DNA of 64,000 bases from positions 124,001 to 188,000 of the forward strand of contig CAUEEP010000913.1 of NCBI GenBank assembly GCA_958450365.1, read 5' to 3'. This document shows positions 23,002 through 34,635 of the stretch, in pieces. The notes below the pieces were generated by a model. The model worked only from the letters and a program-made list of their open reading frames with translations. It was not told the DNA's origin and ran no database searches. Origin of the DNA: Mesorhabditis belari. Lineage: Eukaryota; Nematoda; Chromadorea; Rhabditida; Rhabditidae. Numbering within the stretch: the first letter of the stretch is position 1; each line of letters begins with the position of its first letter. The translations under genes and the position numbers were made by a program.

Positions 23002-26000
23002 ATGGCTCTTTACTGGATTTTCGTCCTTCTCGGATTTGTTCCCGTTTCTCATCAGACATGCTCGTGCTTGAATGATTCTTTGATTTTTCTGCATTTCAGT
23101 GGAGCTGTACAGACGAAGATTTTGAATGTAAGTCAGCAAAAAAAAAGTTAATAATTATATTCGTTAATTATAGCGTTAAATATTCGTAGACCTCGAGAGA
23201 CGGCTGGTCCCAAAAACCGGTTACTTATGAGCATTTTAACAGACGAAAAAGTTCACACTGTTATCGCGCCTTCAGCCTTCACCACTTTCAAAATCACTAA
23301 CTAGGGAAAGGCACGAAATTCCCGTGAGCTTTCGTTTCTGGATCACATACATCTTACTAAATCGAGTATGGAGATTTTAATCTGAAATCATAATCTGCCA
23401 GGACTTTAAAGCATTGAGGAAAATTGAATTAAAGCTTTAAAGGGCGCTTTTCAATCACTTCAACCTGGGACCGATGGCCTAGTGGACAGTGGGATGGCCT
23501 TTCGGTCGTTAGTTCGGGGTACGGTCCCGCCCTTTATTTGGTTTGGTTCTTTTTGGTTTTTTTTCTTTACGTGTAATACTTTACCTTGTAATTATTCAAA
23601 ATAATAAAGTCAAAGGTGAAATGTTAACATATATGAAACGAGATCATGAAGCATCCAAAAAAATGGAAATTTTCACAATGCGAACTTCTGATAAGAGTAG
23701 ATTTTTGCGTTTTTTTTTTTGAAATTTTGATTTATTTACATCACAATGAGCAATGAACGGTTAAAAACCTGTAAAGTATTACTTTTGAAGAAAAAAACCC
23801 AAAAGCAAGATCGAGGGCCACGTTCCCGTGGTCCAAGTGATTGAAAGCGCCCTTTAAAGCTTCGAATTTCAATTCAATTTTTACGCGTTTCCAAGCTTAC
23901 TTGGCAGATTATGATTTCAGATTAAAATCTCCATACTCGATTTAGTAAGATGTATGTGATCCGGAAACGAAAGCTCACGGGAATTTCGTGCCTTTCCCTA
24001 GTAAGAGTCAAGCTGCCAATCTCAGGCTCACAACACGCTGCGTTCGCAAATTGCTCGCGGACTTTACAAATCATCGAATGGAACGGTCTTTGTGACGGCG
24101 ACAAATATGTTGAAATTGGTGGGTTATTGACAAGGAACCATTCTGCAACTCGGGCGCTGAACCCTTTTAACTCGATTATTTTTTGTTTAACATCAATAAT
24201 CTGATTGATCCCATAAACGATCCGCTCTTTCGCTTTGTACTTATCGCTTTGTACTTATCGGCGTTTGCAACTTGCCCCTGCTTTTAATTTGCGCAATTAA
24301 AAGCAGGAGCAAGTTTCAAAAAAACTGACTAAACATTTGAGAGGGTCAAAAAATTGGTAAGAATTGATGCTTTTTTAGAAAAGTGAAACGGTTTTGAAAT
24401 TGGCTATTGTTAATTTTATAAAGTTAATTAAAGTTGTCATTCAATCAAGCAAACTTTAGACCTGGAATGCCACGTTGACGCACTTTGCCGCCATCAATTC
24501 GCTCAGATGTCAATCGGGTGCTGGAGACGGTTTATGCATTTTCGTTCAGCCCAACGGATCACCGGATACTATTGGTTTTTCAACAAACAATACAAGTAAC
24601 TTTTATCCAGGCACCACGGCGACCACGAAATGGGCAAATGAATTCAAAACGTATGGTCCAATGGGTTATGTGACAAGTGACAAGACGATAGCGGCTGTTT
24701 CGGTTTGGATTGAAAGAGTGTATCGCTTCAGCAAGTTGGCTTCATGATAGTTCATTTTTGACGACTCCAGTGTTGAGTCGTTAAAATTTTTAATTTTATC
24801 AACCATCAGCTTGTAGAATGCGGCTTTCGGAATTTGGGTCCTCTTTTTTCGCTTGAAGAAGCTGTTGAATTTCTCGTAGAAGCGTGAATCCATTTGTAAA
24901 ATCACAACGTAAAATAGGGTAAACAGCATAAAAAAAACAAACAAAATACAGAAGCATGTCAAAGCGCGTAAATAAACTACTTTTTTTGGGCAAACGTGTA
25001 AGCGGATATTCGATTTGGATTTGAATCCAAATCGGATATCTGCTTTGGATTGAAACATTATTTCACAGTAGGGTATCATATTCCTTAAATGTTTTCAATC
25101 ATTTTCTAGAAATTTTCTAGAGGTTTAACTCTGGCAACGAAAAAAAAAGGCTTTCCTTTATTTTGATGTGAATTCAGATCAAAACCCTTTGTTTAGTTTG
25201 GATTTGGATTCAAATCCAAATCGGATATCCGCGGTGAGTTCAATCCAAATCGGATACAACATATATAAAGCAGAAGAGACCTCTGTCCGTCCGTATGTGC
25301 GCAGCCATTGGCAAAAAGAGGAGGGGCTTAGATTGCGTGGAAAACGCGAACGTTAGTAAGCGTTTTCCGCTAGTTTTATACAAATCCTAGTTGCAGTTGG
25401 AAGTTGGGCCTCAAAGTCACTTCTACACAAGTAAGGGAACGCAAAATCCATGACCATGCCTTGTTTTTGAGCCTTGGGATGGCTCAGATTCTTTTAACTG
25501 AATGAAAAAGTTCTTCGGAAGTTCTAGCGGACAATTTAAGAAACTATATGGATATCCGGCCTTTTGATTTATAGCACGGATAAATCTTCTTTTCTTGACC
25601 ATCCTCAGAAAGTAAAAGAAATAGAGGTGAGCAGAGCCGACCTTAGCCAACACTTTTGGAAAACAACTTTGACCCAACTTAAAATCTTTTTTTGAGAGAG
25701 AGAAATTTTTTAGGACTATTTCAAAAACTAGCTAATACTCAATAATTTTCAGATGGCCTGGGCACGGACCCAATCCGTCGGTTGTGCCTATTCGATGTGC
25801 ATGAATGGAACACAAAGCGTGACCGCGATGGTGTGTGCCTATTATCCAATGTGAGTTCCCAAACAAATAATGCTTATTTTTTTTTGAAAATTTTCTTTTT
25901 AGTGGCACTGTGGGTAAACAACTGATTTATTTCCAAGGCCCTACTTGCTCGAAATGCCCCAATGGGACGGCTTGTGTGCCTGCTAGTGGACTTTGTGTGT

Positions 26001-26002
26001 AA
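23002..26002 (+). CDS. SCP-like (CAP domain) secreted protein, copy 1
   Basis: Exons 23002-23127, 24026-24118, 24460-24702, 25753-25850 and 25903-26002 join in phase to give 219 residues. Residues 1-18 are a signal peptide (MALYWIFVLLGFVPVSHQ). CAP landmarks follow: AHNTLRSQIARG (His of the family tetrad), TNMLKLTWNATLTHFA, KWANEFKTYG (the W..E motif), then MAWARTQSVGCA and the C-terminal GPTCSKCPNGTACV cysteine signature. The family's second His, in the GHxxQM stretch before MAWA, is absent: exon 3 ends in AAVS. Length fits small nematode SCL proteins. The 24702 donor is GTTTGG, weaker than the GTAAAA of copy 2. Intron 1 contains a TAA-flanked MITE. Function within the family is variable; no specific role can be assigned. 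Confidence 0.88.
23301..24001. mobile_element. PIF/Harbinger-type MITE in SCP intron 1 (copy 1)
   Basis: Inverted ends CTAGGGAAAGGCACGAAATT and complement, each flanked by TAA. A 3-bp TWA target duplication is typical of PIF/Harbinger elements. The arms are about 100 bp. The interior holds a tRNA-like module at 23468-23532. The corresponding insertion in the second SCP gene is at 29648-30478, so it predates the gene duplication. Confidence 0.82.
23468..23532 (+). repeat. tRNA-like A-box/B-box module
   Basis: TGGCCTAGTGG (A-box) and a B-box-like TTAGTTCGGGGTAC, with GGGACC and GGTCCC able to pair at the two ends as a short stem. It lies inside the TAA-flanked MITE. Copies are at 29868-29935 (plus) and 30198-30262 (minus). 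Confidence 0.5.
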
Positions 26003-26546
26003 ATGTTTTTGAAAATAATAGTTTTTTCTTTCAAAATTTTAAACATTTAACAACATTTAAACATTTGAGTGATTTGTGTGGTCTTTGCGTGTTTCAAATG
26101 TGCGTAAGAAAGTTTATTGTTATCGGTGACCCATGAGAGAAATTATCTATGTAACAATTGTAACAAAACAATACAACAAAACATAAACAAGTTGAAAGAG
26201 ATGATTGACGAAATTATCAAGAAAAAGAGTCTGTAAAAAAAGATCAGCACAAAGAAATCCATTCTCGAACTTCAAAAGCAACCAATCAACATTTCAAAGC
26301 CTTTTTCTTCACGAAAAAGTAAGACAATGATTTTGTACTTCTCGTGTAATCGTGACCGAGCCATATTTGCGATTTGCGAGGAATTTCTTAGGAAAACTTC
26401 CGATTCTCCGACTTCTCTTCAAAAAAAACACTCAAAACCAATTAAACATCTTACCGATATCGATCTCTTGTTAAAATAAAAGATTTCCTTTGAAAATCCT
26501 GGGAAGATCTTCTCCACAACTGGCTGGATCACTGAAACATTGACAA

Positions 26547-27692
26547 GAGGCTCAAAACATTTATGCCAGTTTGACGGTGATTACGCGTCATTTCGCAGCT
26601 AATTTTTACATCAATAGAATCAGCGTTAAATTCTTCATCAAATGGTCTATACGCACAAAGTTACAGCCATTTGAAAAAAGTGAAAGCTTTTCTCGAATTT
26701 CTGGCACACTGATTTTTGCCGGCGGAAAGGCTTTCCTTTCACCATCCCAAGAGTCAGCTCGTAGCCTGGTGGTTAGTGTGCCGGAACTCTTTGATCTTGG
26801 TTCGGATCCACTACCAGTCAAACTTTTTGCTTTTTTTGAAAAACATTAAAAACCTTTTTGATTATTAGAAATTTGTATAACAATTTATTTAAAAGAAATT
26901 AAGCAAAAAATTAAAAATCAAGGGTAATTAGCAATTGAGCAAAAATGAACAACCTGAAATGCGTAATTAAAACACTAACTTTAAGAGCAATGTGCACAGA
27001 GTATGAAATTAATATTATTGCATCCGTTTTCTTCACAATCGCGCTTATTTGTCTTGTTAAAGAGATACTCCGTCGGAGTTTCCCGAATGTTGAGGGATGC
27101 ATCCTGCTCGGAACCATGCATATTGACGAAACTTGAAAAATACTGGAGCTTTAAGCTGCTCATACACAACCGAAAGAACTTTAATGATATTGTCTCGCTT
27201 GTTGATCTTGAAATCCGGGTTTGCTGGCTCGAATGTGATCGTGAATTTTTCCATTACGCCTTTAAATTGTTGAAAGAAGTAAAAATCCAATGGTTCAACG
27301 AGTCCTTTACACCCCGCTTAAACTCGCCTTGTCAATCATTAATTAACATTATACAAATTTCTAATAATCAAAAAGGTTTTTTAATGTTTTTCAAAAAAAG
27401 CAAAAAGTTTGACTGCTAGTGGATCCGAATAAAGAACAAAGAGTTCCGAATGCAGGCACACTAACCACTAGGCTACGAGCTGACTTTTGGGATAGCGAAA
27501 GAAAAGCCTTTCCGCCGGCAAAAATCAGTGTGCCAGAAATTCGAGAAAAGCTTTCACTTTTTTCAAATGGCTGTAACTTTGTGCGTATAGACCATTTGAT
27601 GAAGAATTTAACGCTGATTCTATTGATGTAAAAATTAGCTGCGAAATGACGCGTAATCACCGTCAAACTGGCATAAATGTTTTGAGCCTCTC
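26547..27692. mobile_element. Large palindromic element with unidentified core
   Basis: Arms of about 335 bp (26547-26881 and 27350-27692) start at GAGGCTCAAAACATTTATGC and its complement. Each arm carries a tRNA-like module (26756-26822 plus; 27413-27475 minus). The 470-bp core is not palindromic; on the minus strand it has a coding-like frame (EKFTITFEPANPDFKINKRD, then NIIKVLSVVYEQLKAPVFF) and a second overlapping one. I do not recognise the protein and cannot say whether it is a captured gene fragment. Confidence 0.75.
26756..26822 (+). repeat. tRNA-like A-box/B-box module
   Basis: TAGCCTGGTGG (A-box) and GGTTCGGATCC (B-box) spaced about 34 bp apart, close to consensus. The inverted partner is at 27413-27475. 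Both lie in the arms of the palindromic element. Confidence 0.55.
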
Positions 27693-28330
27693 CTTTTAAG
27701 CCGATTTTTTAAACACAAACCGTTGATCGGTGTTTGGTTGCTTGTAGCGTTTGATTGTTTGATTGCTTGTACAGAAAGCTGGGGATCAAGAGTTCGAACC
27801 TGAGCCGTCTCCTGATTTTGCTTTTTTTTTCCATTTTACGTTCTTTTGTGCCTGCGGCGCTGCTCGTTTTTTATAAAGTTTAAGGTTAAATATCTTTTGC
27901 AAAATGCATTATTGGCCAGCATTATCTGAAATAAAATTTACTTAAAATTATATAACGAATTTTTTGAAACCAAACTTATGACTGAGGTCTTTTTCGGAAA
28001 AGGGCATAACTCAAAAACCAGAAGACCTCTTGTAAAATATTCGCTGTTCATGATGTGGTGAGTGCTTCGAATTTAAATGATATGAGCAAATGTTTCGACT
28101 TAAATGTGCATCGTTTGGTCACTGCATCTGATCACCAACGCCAATCTCCATTTGAGTTAGCGAACGTGACAATTGCAGAGGAAATTCCTGATATCTCTGC
28201 TTATTCAGGTGCGGCAAGGTTATGGAAAACAATAGTTTTTCGTGTAACTAAATCTAACTCAATAGCTATCGACAAACGGTTTTCTGGGTCGAATTCAGAA
28301 GCCTCGAATTAGTCTAGAATACTTTTAGAC
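27693..28330. other. Intergenic stretch between SCP copies
   Basis: A B-box-like GAGTTCGAACCTG at 27791-27803 is followed by a T-rich run; a Cys/Trp-poor ORF at 28055-28312 has no splice context. No gene was supported. Confidence 0.4.
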
Positions 28331-28975
28331 TGATCGAAAATTCAGTAAAGAGCCATAAAAGTGAAATTAAACTTCAATTGTGACTTTATAAATGTTTTGT
28401 GTTGAGGCTGATGTTCTTGTTTAGGCAAAGCGCCACATCAAAAATTGGCTATTGCTTGAAAAAGTGGGAACTCCATTCGGCGATAATCTTTTGTGCGCGG
28501 ACAACAGAAAAGCTCAAAATTGAAAGCGACAACATTCAAATTTTTGTTTCGAAAAACCCGGTTAACAACTCGAGTGATCTGTGAGCAAAATTCGAGAATT
28601 CAAGAGGAAAAAGAAGCTGAATGATCATGTTTGCAATCAGAACTTTGCTTCTGTTGTGTTCCTGATGATATTCCTACACTTGAAGAGTTTATACGAGAAA
28701 GTTTTTTTACCCTTTTTTACCTTTTTACCTGGCGATAAGCTAAAGTTGACCAAAGCAATGTTACCGTTAGTTTATTAAGCTAGACAAATAATACCTAAAA
28801 TAGGTCAGAAATTTGTTTTTGAGGGTGCATCTATGAAAGAAATCCCGAAAGCAAACGACCAGTGGGATATACTTCTTGACGGACCACCTCATAAAAAACT
28901 ACGGCTTCTTCAACCATTTGAGGTAACACCTTTTGACTAGCATATTTGGTTGTTTCTAGAAGTAACTAAGAACAT
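28330..28975 (-). pseudogene. Inverted fragment of the SCP 5' region
   Basis: This is an inverted copy of about 22370-23010, i.e. the upstream flank and the first few codons of the SCP gene. No downstream exon accompanies it. It sits immediately before the direct copy that starts near 29000, so the order is forward gene, inverted promoter fragment, forward gene. Confidence 0.8.
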
Positions 28976-29350
28976 ATTACACTTTTGTTGACGAGCAACG
29001 CCCGGATTATGACGAAGAACGGACCACCTCGTAAAAAAACTACAGCTTCTTCAACAAACAAGAAATCCCGGAAGCAAACATGATTATTTAGCTTTTTCTC
29101 CTCTTGAATTCCCCAATTTCGTTCACAGATCACTCGAGTTGTTAGCCGGGTTTTTCGGAATAAAAATTTGAAAGTTGTCGCTTTCAATTTTGAGCTTTTC
29201 TGTTGTCCGCACACAAAAGATTATCGCCGAATGGAGTTCCCACTTTTTCAAGCAATAGCCAATTTTTGATGTGGCGCTTTGCCTAAACAAGAACATCAGC
29301 CTCAACACAAATCATTTATGAAGCCATAATTGAAGTTTAATTTCACTTTT

Positions 29351-32300
29351 ATGGCTCTTTATTGGATTTTCGTACTTCTCGGATTCGTACCCGTTTCTCA
29401 TCAGGCATGCTCGTGCTTGAATGATACTTTGCTTGAGCTGCGTTTCAGTGGAGCTGTACAGACGAAGATTTTGAATGTAAGTAAGCAAAAAAAAGTTAAT
29501 AATTGTATTCGTTAATTATAGCGTTAAATATTCGTAGACCTCGAGAGACGGCTGTACCTAAAATCGGTTACTTATGAGCATTTTAACAGACGAAAAAGCT
29601 CACACTGTTATCGCGCTTTCAGCCTTCACCAGTTTCAAAATCACTAACTAGGGAAAGGCACGAAATTCCCGTGAGCTTTCGTTTCCGGATCACATACATC
29701 TTACTAAATCGAGTATGGAGATTTTAATCTGAAATCATAATCTGCCAGGTAAACTTGGAAACGCGTCAAAATTGAATTGAAATGTCGAAGCTTTCAAGGA
29801 CTTTCAGAATTGAAGAAAATTGAATTAAAGCTTTAAAGGGTGCTTTTCAATCACTAGGAGCTCGGGAGCGATGTCCTAGTGGACAGTGGGATGGCCTTTC
29901 GGTCGTTAGTTCGGGGCACGGTCTCGATCTTGGTTTTGGGTTTTTTTCTTCAAATCTAATACTTTACAGGTTTTTACCCGTTCATTGCTCATTGTGATGT
30001 AAAACATAATTTTTAAAAAAAAACGCAAGAAACGCACGCACTTTGCTCTTATCAGAAGTTCGCATTGGGAAAATTTTCATTTTTTTGGATGCTTCATGAT
30101 CTCGTTTCATATATGTTAACATTTCACCTTTTGCTTTGTTATTTTGAATAGTTACAAGGTAACGTATTACTTTTAAAGAAAAAAACCAAAAACAAAAAGC
30201 GGGACCGAGGCCCGATCTTACGACCGAGGAGCCATCCCACTATCCACTAGGCCATCGCTCCCGAGGTCCAAGTGATTGAAAAGCACCCTTTAAAGCTTTA
30301 ATTCATTTTCCTTCAATGCTTTAAAGTCCTTTAAAGCTTCGAATTTCAATTCAATTTTTACGCGCTTCCAAGCTTACTTGGCAGATTATGATTTCAGATT
30401 AAAATCTCCATACTCGATTTAGTAAGATGTATGTGATCCGGAAACGAAAGCTCACGGGAATTTCGTGCCTTTCCCTAGTAAGAGTCAAGCTGCCAATCTC
30501 AGGCTCACAACACGCTGCGTTCGCAAATTGCTCGCGGACTTTACAAATCATCGAATGGAACGGTCTTTGTGACGGCGACAAATATGTTGAAATTGGTGGG
30601 TTATTGACAAGGAACCATTCTGCAACTCGGGCGCTGAACCCTTTTAACTCATTATTTTTTGTTTAACATCAATAATCTCGCTCTGATTGATCCCATAAAC
30701 GATCCGCTCTTTCGCTTTTTACTTATCGGTGTTTGAAACTTGCTCCTGCTTTTAATTAGCGCAATTAAAAGCAGGAGCAAGTTTCAAAAAAACTGACTAA
30801 ACATTTGAGAGGGTCAAAAAATTGGTAAGAATTGATGCTTTTTTAGAAAAGTGAAACGGTTTTGAAATTGGCTATTGTTAATTTTATAAAGTTAATTAAA
30901 GTTGTCATTCAAACAAGCAAACTTTAGATCTGGAACGCCACGTTGACGAACCAAGCCGCCTTCTATTCGGTCTCATGTGGATCGGGTGGTGGAGCCGGTT
31001 TAAGCGTTTTCGCTCAGCCCAACGGATCACCGGATACTATTGGTTTTTTCAACAAACGACACAAGTAACTTTTATCCAGGCACCGCGGCGACCACGAAAT
31101 GGGCAAATGAATTCAAAACCTATGGTCCAATGGGTTATGTGACAAGTGCCAAGACGAGAGAGGCTGTTTCGGTAAAAATCTACTATACAGGGTGCGCCAT
31201 AATTACCCGCACAACATTTCATAGGCAGGCCCACATTGTTAAAAGTGTTTTTCTTTCCTTTCTTTTTACTGAACAACATTCTTTTGTAGTTCTTCTATCT
31301 GTTTTATTTCGTAATTCATTTGGTTTTTAGGTGAACGTAAAATGGTGAAGCCATCGGCAAGTCAAGGGGCGATACTCGATCTTCATCAAAAGGGCGTTTC
31401 TTCACCCGACATCATTCGACGACTCAAACTCGACGACTCGGCGTACGGTTTATGATGCTATCGCACTTGGAACGCTTAAGGACCGTCCAAGAACAGAAAG
31501 AAAAGTTACCGTCACGACCAACAGGCTCAAGAAAATCGTCAAGAAACGAATCCAACGAAATCCAAGAAAGAGCATTCGAGGCTCAGCAAAAGGCCTAAAA
31601 ATTCTCGAAACTTCGATCAGACGACTTGTTAGAGAGAAGTTGAAGTTAGTTTCGTACAAATTACAAAGGAAGCAGTCGATTTCCGACCCTCAGAAAAAGA
31701 AAAGGCTCGATCGGTACAAGACGCTTCTCGCAAGGGCCGTTCGTGTTCAACATCCCACAACTCTTTTACGGATGAAAAACTCTTCACGATCGAGCAATTT
31801 CACAACGCTCAAAATGATCGGATACTCGCCAATAGTTCTGCAGATGCTGATAAATTGGAAGAACCGTCGAGAAAACATCTCATCCACAATCTGTGATGGT
31901 TTTTGCCGGAGTCACTGTCGATTCGCGGACAGACCTGTTTTTCGTTGAAAATCGATGGCGATTATTATTTGAATGAAATTTTAAAGAAAAAGGTGGTGCA
32001 TTGGGCAAACACAATCAACAATAATCAAAATTGGACCTTTATGCAAGACGGTGCCCCTGCGCACACAAAAAAGACGGTTCAGGCCTGGTGTTCAGCCAAT
32101 TTCCCCAATGTGATCACCGCCAATGAGTGGCCCGCGAACTCACCTGAACTCAACGTAATGAATTTTTCCATTTTGAGTATCTTAGAGGCCAATGCTTGCT
32201 CTCAAAAACACACAAGTTTGGACGCTTTGAAGAAGTCTTTGACCAAAATATGGAAAGAAATTCCTCAAAGTCACATTCGGCCCGCCGTGGAGTCTTACCC

Positions 32301-34026
32301 GAATCGCTTGAAGGCTGTTATTAAAGCAAAAGGAGGACATATTGAATCGGCTCTCGTTTTCTTGTTTCTTCTTGTCCAATAAACTTCTTTTAGTTTAAAA
32401 TTCTTTTTTTGGGTACAGAATTTTGGTATGAAATGCCTTGAATATCTTGTGCGGGTAATTATGGCGCACCCTGTATATGTTGTATCCGATTTGGATTGAA
32501 CTTTGGATTGAAAGAGTGTATCGCTTCAGCAAGTTGGCGCTTCATGATAGTTCATTTTTGAAGTCGCCAGTGTTGAATCGTTAAAATTTATAATTTTATC
32601 AACCATCAGCTTGTAGAATGCGGCTTTCGGAATTTGGGTCGTCTTTTTTCGCTTCAAGCAGCTGTTGAATTTGTCGTAGAAGCGTGAATCCATTTGTAAA
32701 ATCACAACGTAAAATAGGGTAAACATCATAAAAAAAACATAAACAAAATACAGAAGCATTTCAAAACGCGTAAATAAACTACGAAATAAGCAGATATCCG
32801 ATTTGGATTTGAATCGGATATCTGCTTTGGATTGAAACATTATTTCACAGTAGGGTATCATGTTTTAAAAATTTTTTTAATCATTTTCTAGAAATTTTCT
32901 AGAGGTTTAACTCTGGCAACCTAGAACAGTCCGTTAGCACCACGTTTTCCCCGGAGAAAAGGCTTTCCTTTATTTTAATGTGAATTCAGATCAAAACCCT
33001 TTGTTTAGAAAATAATAAAACAATTTTTAAACCCTACTGTGAAATAATGTTTCAATCAAAAGCAGGTATCCGATTTGGATTCAAATCCAAATCGGATATC
33101 CGCGGTGAGTTCAATCCAAATCGAATACAACATATACAGTGGTCCACAAAAGTATTGTCCCATTGCCATCCAAAAGTTTCTTTCGTACGAAAATCTTTCA
33201 AAAAAACGATATTCCCAAAAAGTGTAGGGTATTTTGCTTACCCATAATACACTACTTTTCAAGATTATAAGATTTATCCGTATACATTGCATACAAATTA
33301 AAGTATAAAACAAAAACAAAAAAGTTACTTAACAAATAGCTCCAGAAAAGTAATGTCCCATTGATGTTTTCCTCGATTACTCTTTTTATTTTCGCGCTCC
33401 ATGAACATTAAATATATTTTATTATTTAGATGGCTGGCAAGAAAAATCTTGACACTCCGAAGAACGCAAAATCCATGACCAGGCCTTCTTTTTGAGCCTT
33501 GGGATGGCTCAGACTCTTTTAACTGAATGAAAAAGTTCTTCGGAAGTTCTAGCGGACAATTTAAGAAACTATATGGATATCCGACCTTTCGATTTATAGC
33601 ACGGATAAATCTTCTTTTCTTGACCATCCTCAGAACGTAAAAGAAATGGAGATGAGCAGAGCCGACCTTAGCCAACACTTTTGGAAAACAACTTTGACCC
33701 AACTTAAAATCTTTTTTTGAGAGAGAGAAATTTTTTAGGACTATTTCAAAAACTAGCTAATACTCAATAATTTTCAGATGGCCTGGGCACGGACCCAATC
33801 CGTCGGTTGTGCCTATTCGATGTGCATGAATGGAACACAAAGCGTGACCACGATGGTGTGTGCCTATTATCCAGTGTGAGTTCCCTAACAAATAATGCTT
33901 ATTTTTTTTGAAAATTTTCTTTTTAGTGGCAATGCGGGTAAACAACTGATTTATTTCCAAGGCCCTACTTGCTCGAAATGCCCCAGTGGGAAGGCTTGTG
34001 TGGCTGCTAGTGGACTTTGTGTGTAA
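29351..34026 (+). CDS. SCP-like (CAP domain) secreted protein, copy 2, with frameshift
   Basis: Exons 29351-29476, 30503-30595, 30928-31171, 33778-33875 and 33927-34026 correspond one to one with copy 1, and splice sites are kept. Exon 2 is identical in protein. Exon 3 has an extra T in a T6 run near 31045 (T5 in copy 1), which shifts the frame to a stop at KRHK; without it the exon reads through to KTREAVS. Substitutions remove exon-3 cysteines and add others (SVSCGSGGGAG). Exons 4-5 are open (YPVGNAGKQLIYF, CPSGKACVAASGLC). Either a recently broken gene or a homopolymer sequencing error. Intron 3 holds a Tc1-like insertion. Confidence 0.8.
29648..30478. mobile_element. PIF/Harbinger-type MITE in SCP intron 1 (copy 2)
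   Basis: Same ends and TAA flanks as 23301-24001, but 130 bp longer: both halves keep a tRNA-like module (29868-29935 plus, 30198-30262 minus), so this copy is the more complete palindrome. Confidence 0.82.
31186..32475 (+). mobile_element. Tc1/mariner-superfamily element, near full length, decayed
   Basis: TA, then CAGGGTGCGCCATAATTACC, with the complement at the right end, then TA. The transposase frame starts at 31342 (MVKPSASQGAILDLHQKG), is broken several times in the N-terminal half, and is open from about 31903 to 32382. There it reads MQDGAPAHTKKTVQAW, then EWPANSPELNVMNF and AVIKAKGGHIESA, the last two catalytic regions of the DDE/D transposases with QDGAPAHT and NSPDLNP blocks; here the third position is E in NSPEL. 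Inserted in intron 3 of SCP copy 2 and absent from copy 1, so it postdates the duplication. Confidence 0.9.
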
Positions 34027-34635
34027 ATGCTTTTGAAAAAAAGTAATAGTTTTTTCTTTCAAAATTTTAAACATTTAACAACATTTAAACATTTGTGTGA
34101 TTTGTGTGGTCTTTGCGTGTTTCAAATGTGCATAAGAAAGTTTATTGTTATCGGTGACTCATGAGAGAAATTATCTATGTAACAATTGTAACAAAACAAT
34201 ACAACAAAACATAAACAAGTTGAAAGAGATGATCGAAGAAATTATCAAGAAAAAGAGTCTGTGAAAAAAGATCAGCACAAAGAAATTCATTCTCGAACTT
34301 CAAAAGCAACGAGTCGACATTTCAAAGCTTTTTTCTTCACGAAAAAGTAAGACAATGATTTTGTACTTCTCGTGTAATCGTGACCATATTTGCGATTTGC
34401 GAGGAATTTCTTAGGAAAACTTCTTCAAAAAAACGCTATAGAAAGCAGAATGGAAAGATTGAGAAAAGGGCCGAAATAGGATTGACGAAAAACAGGCACA
34501 TTTGTTAACTAAAAAATATACCAAATGACTCTAGTTTTTCGCAAAAAATGATCAATTTTACGTAAACAACATGAATTTCACTCAAACAAAACAATCAAAT
34601 CATTGTTCAAATCTTTCTATAAGTTCATAAAGGTT

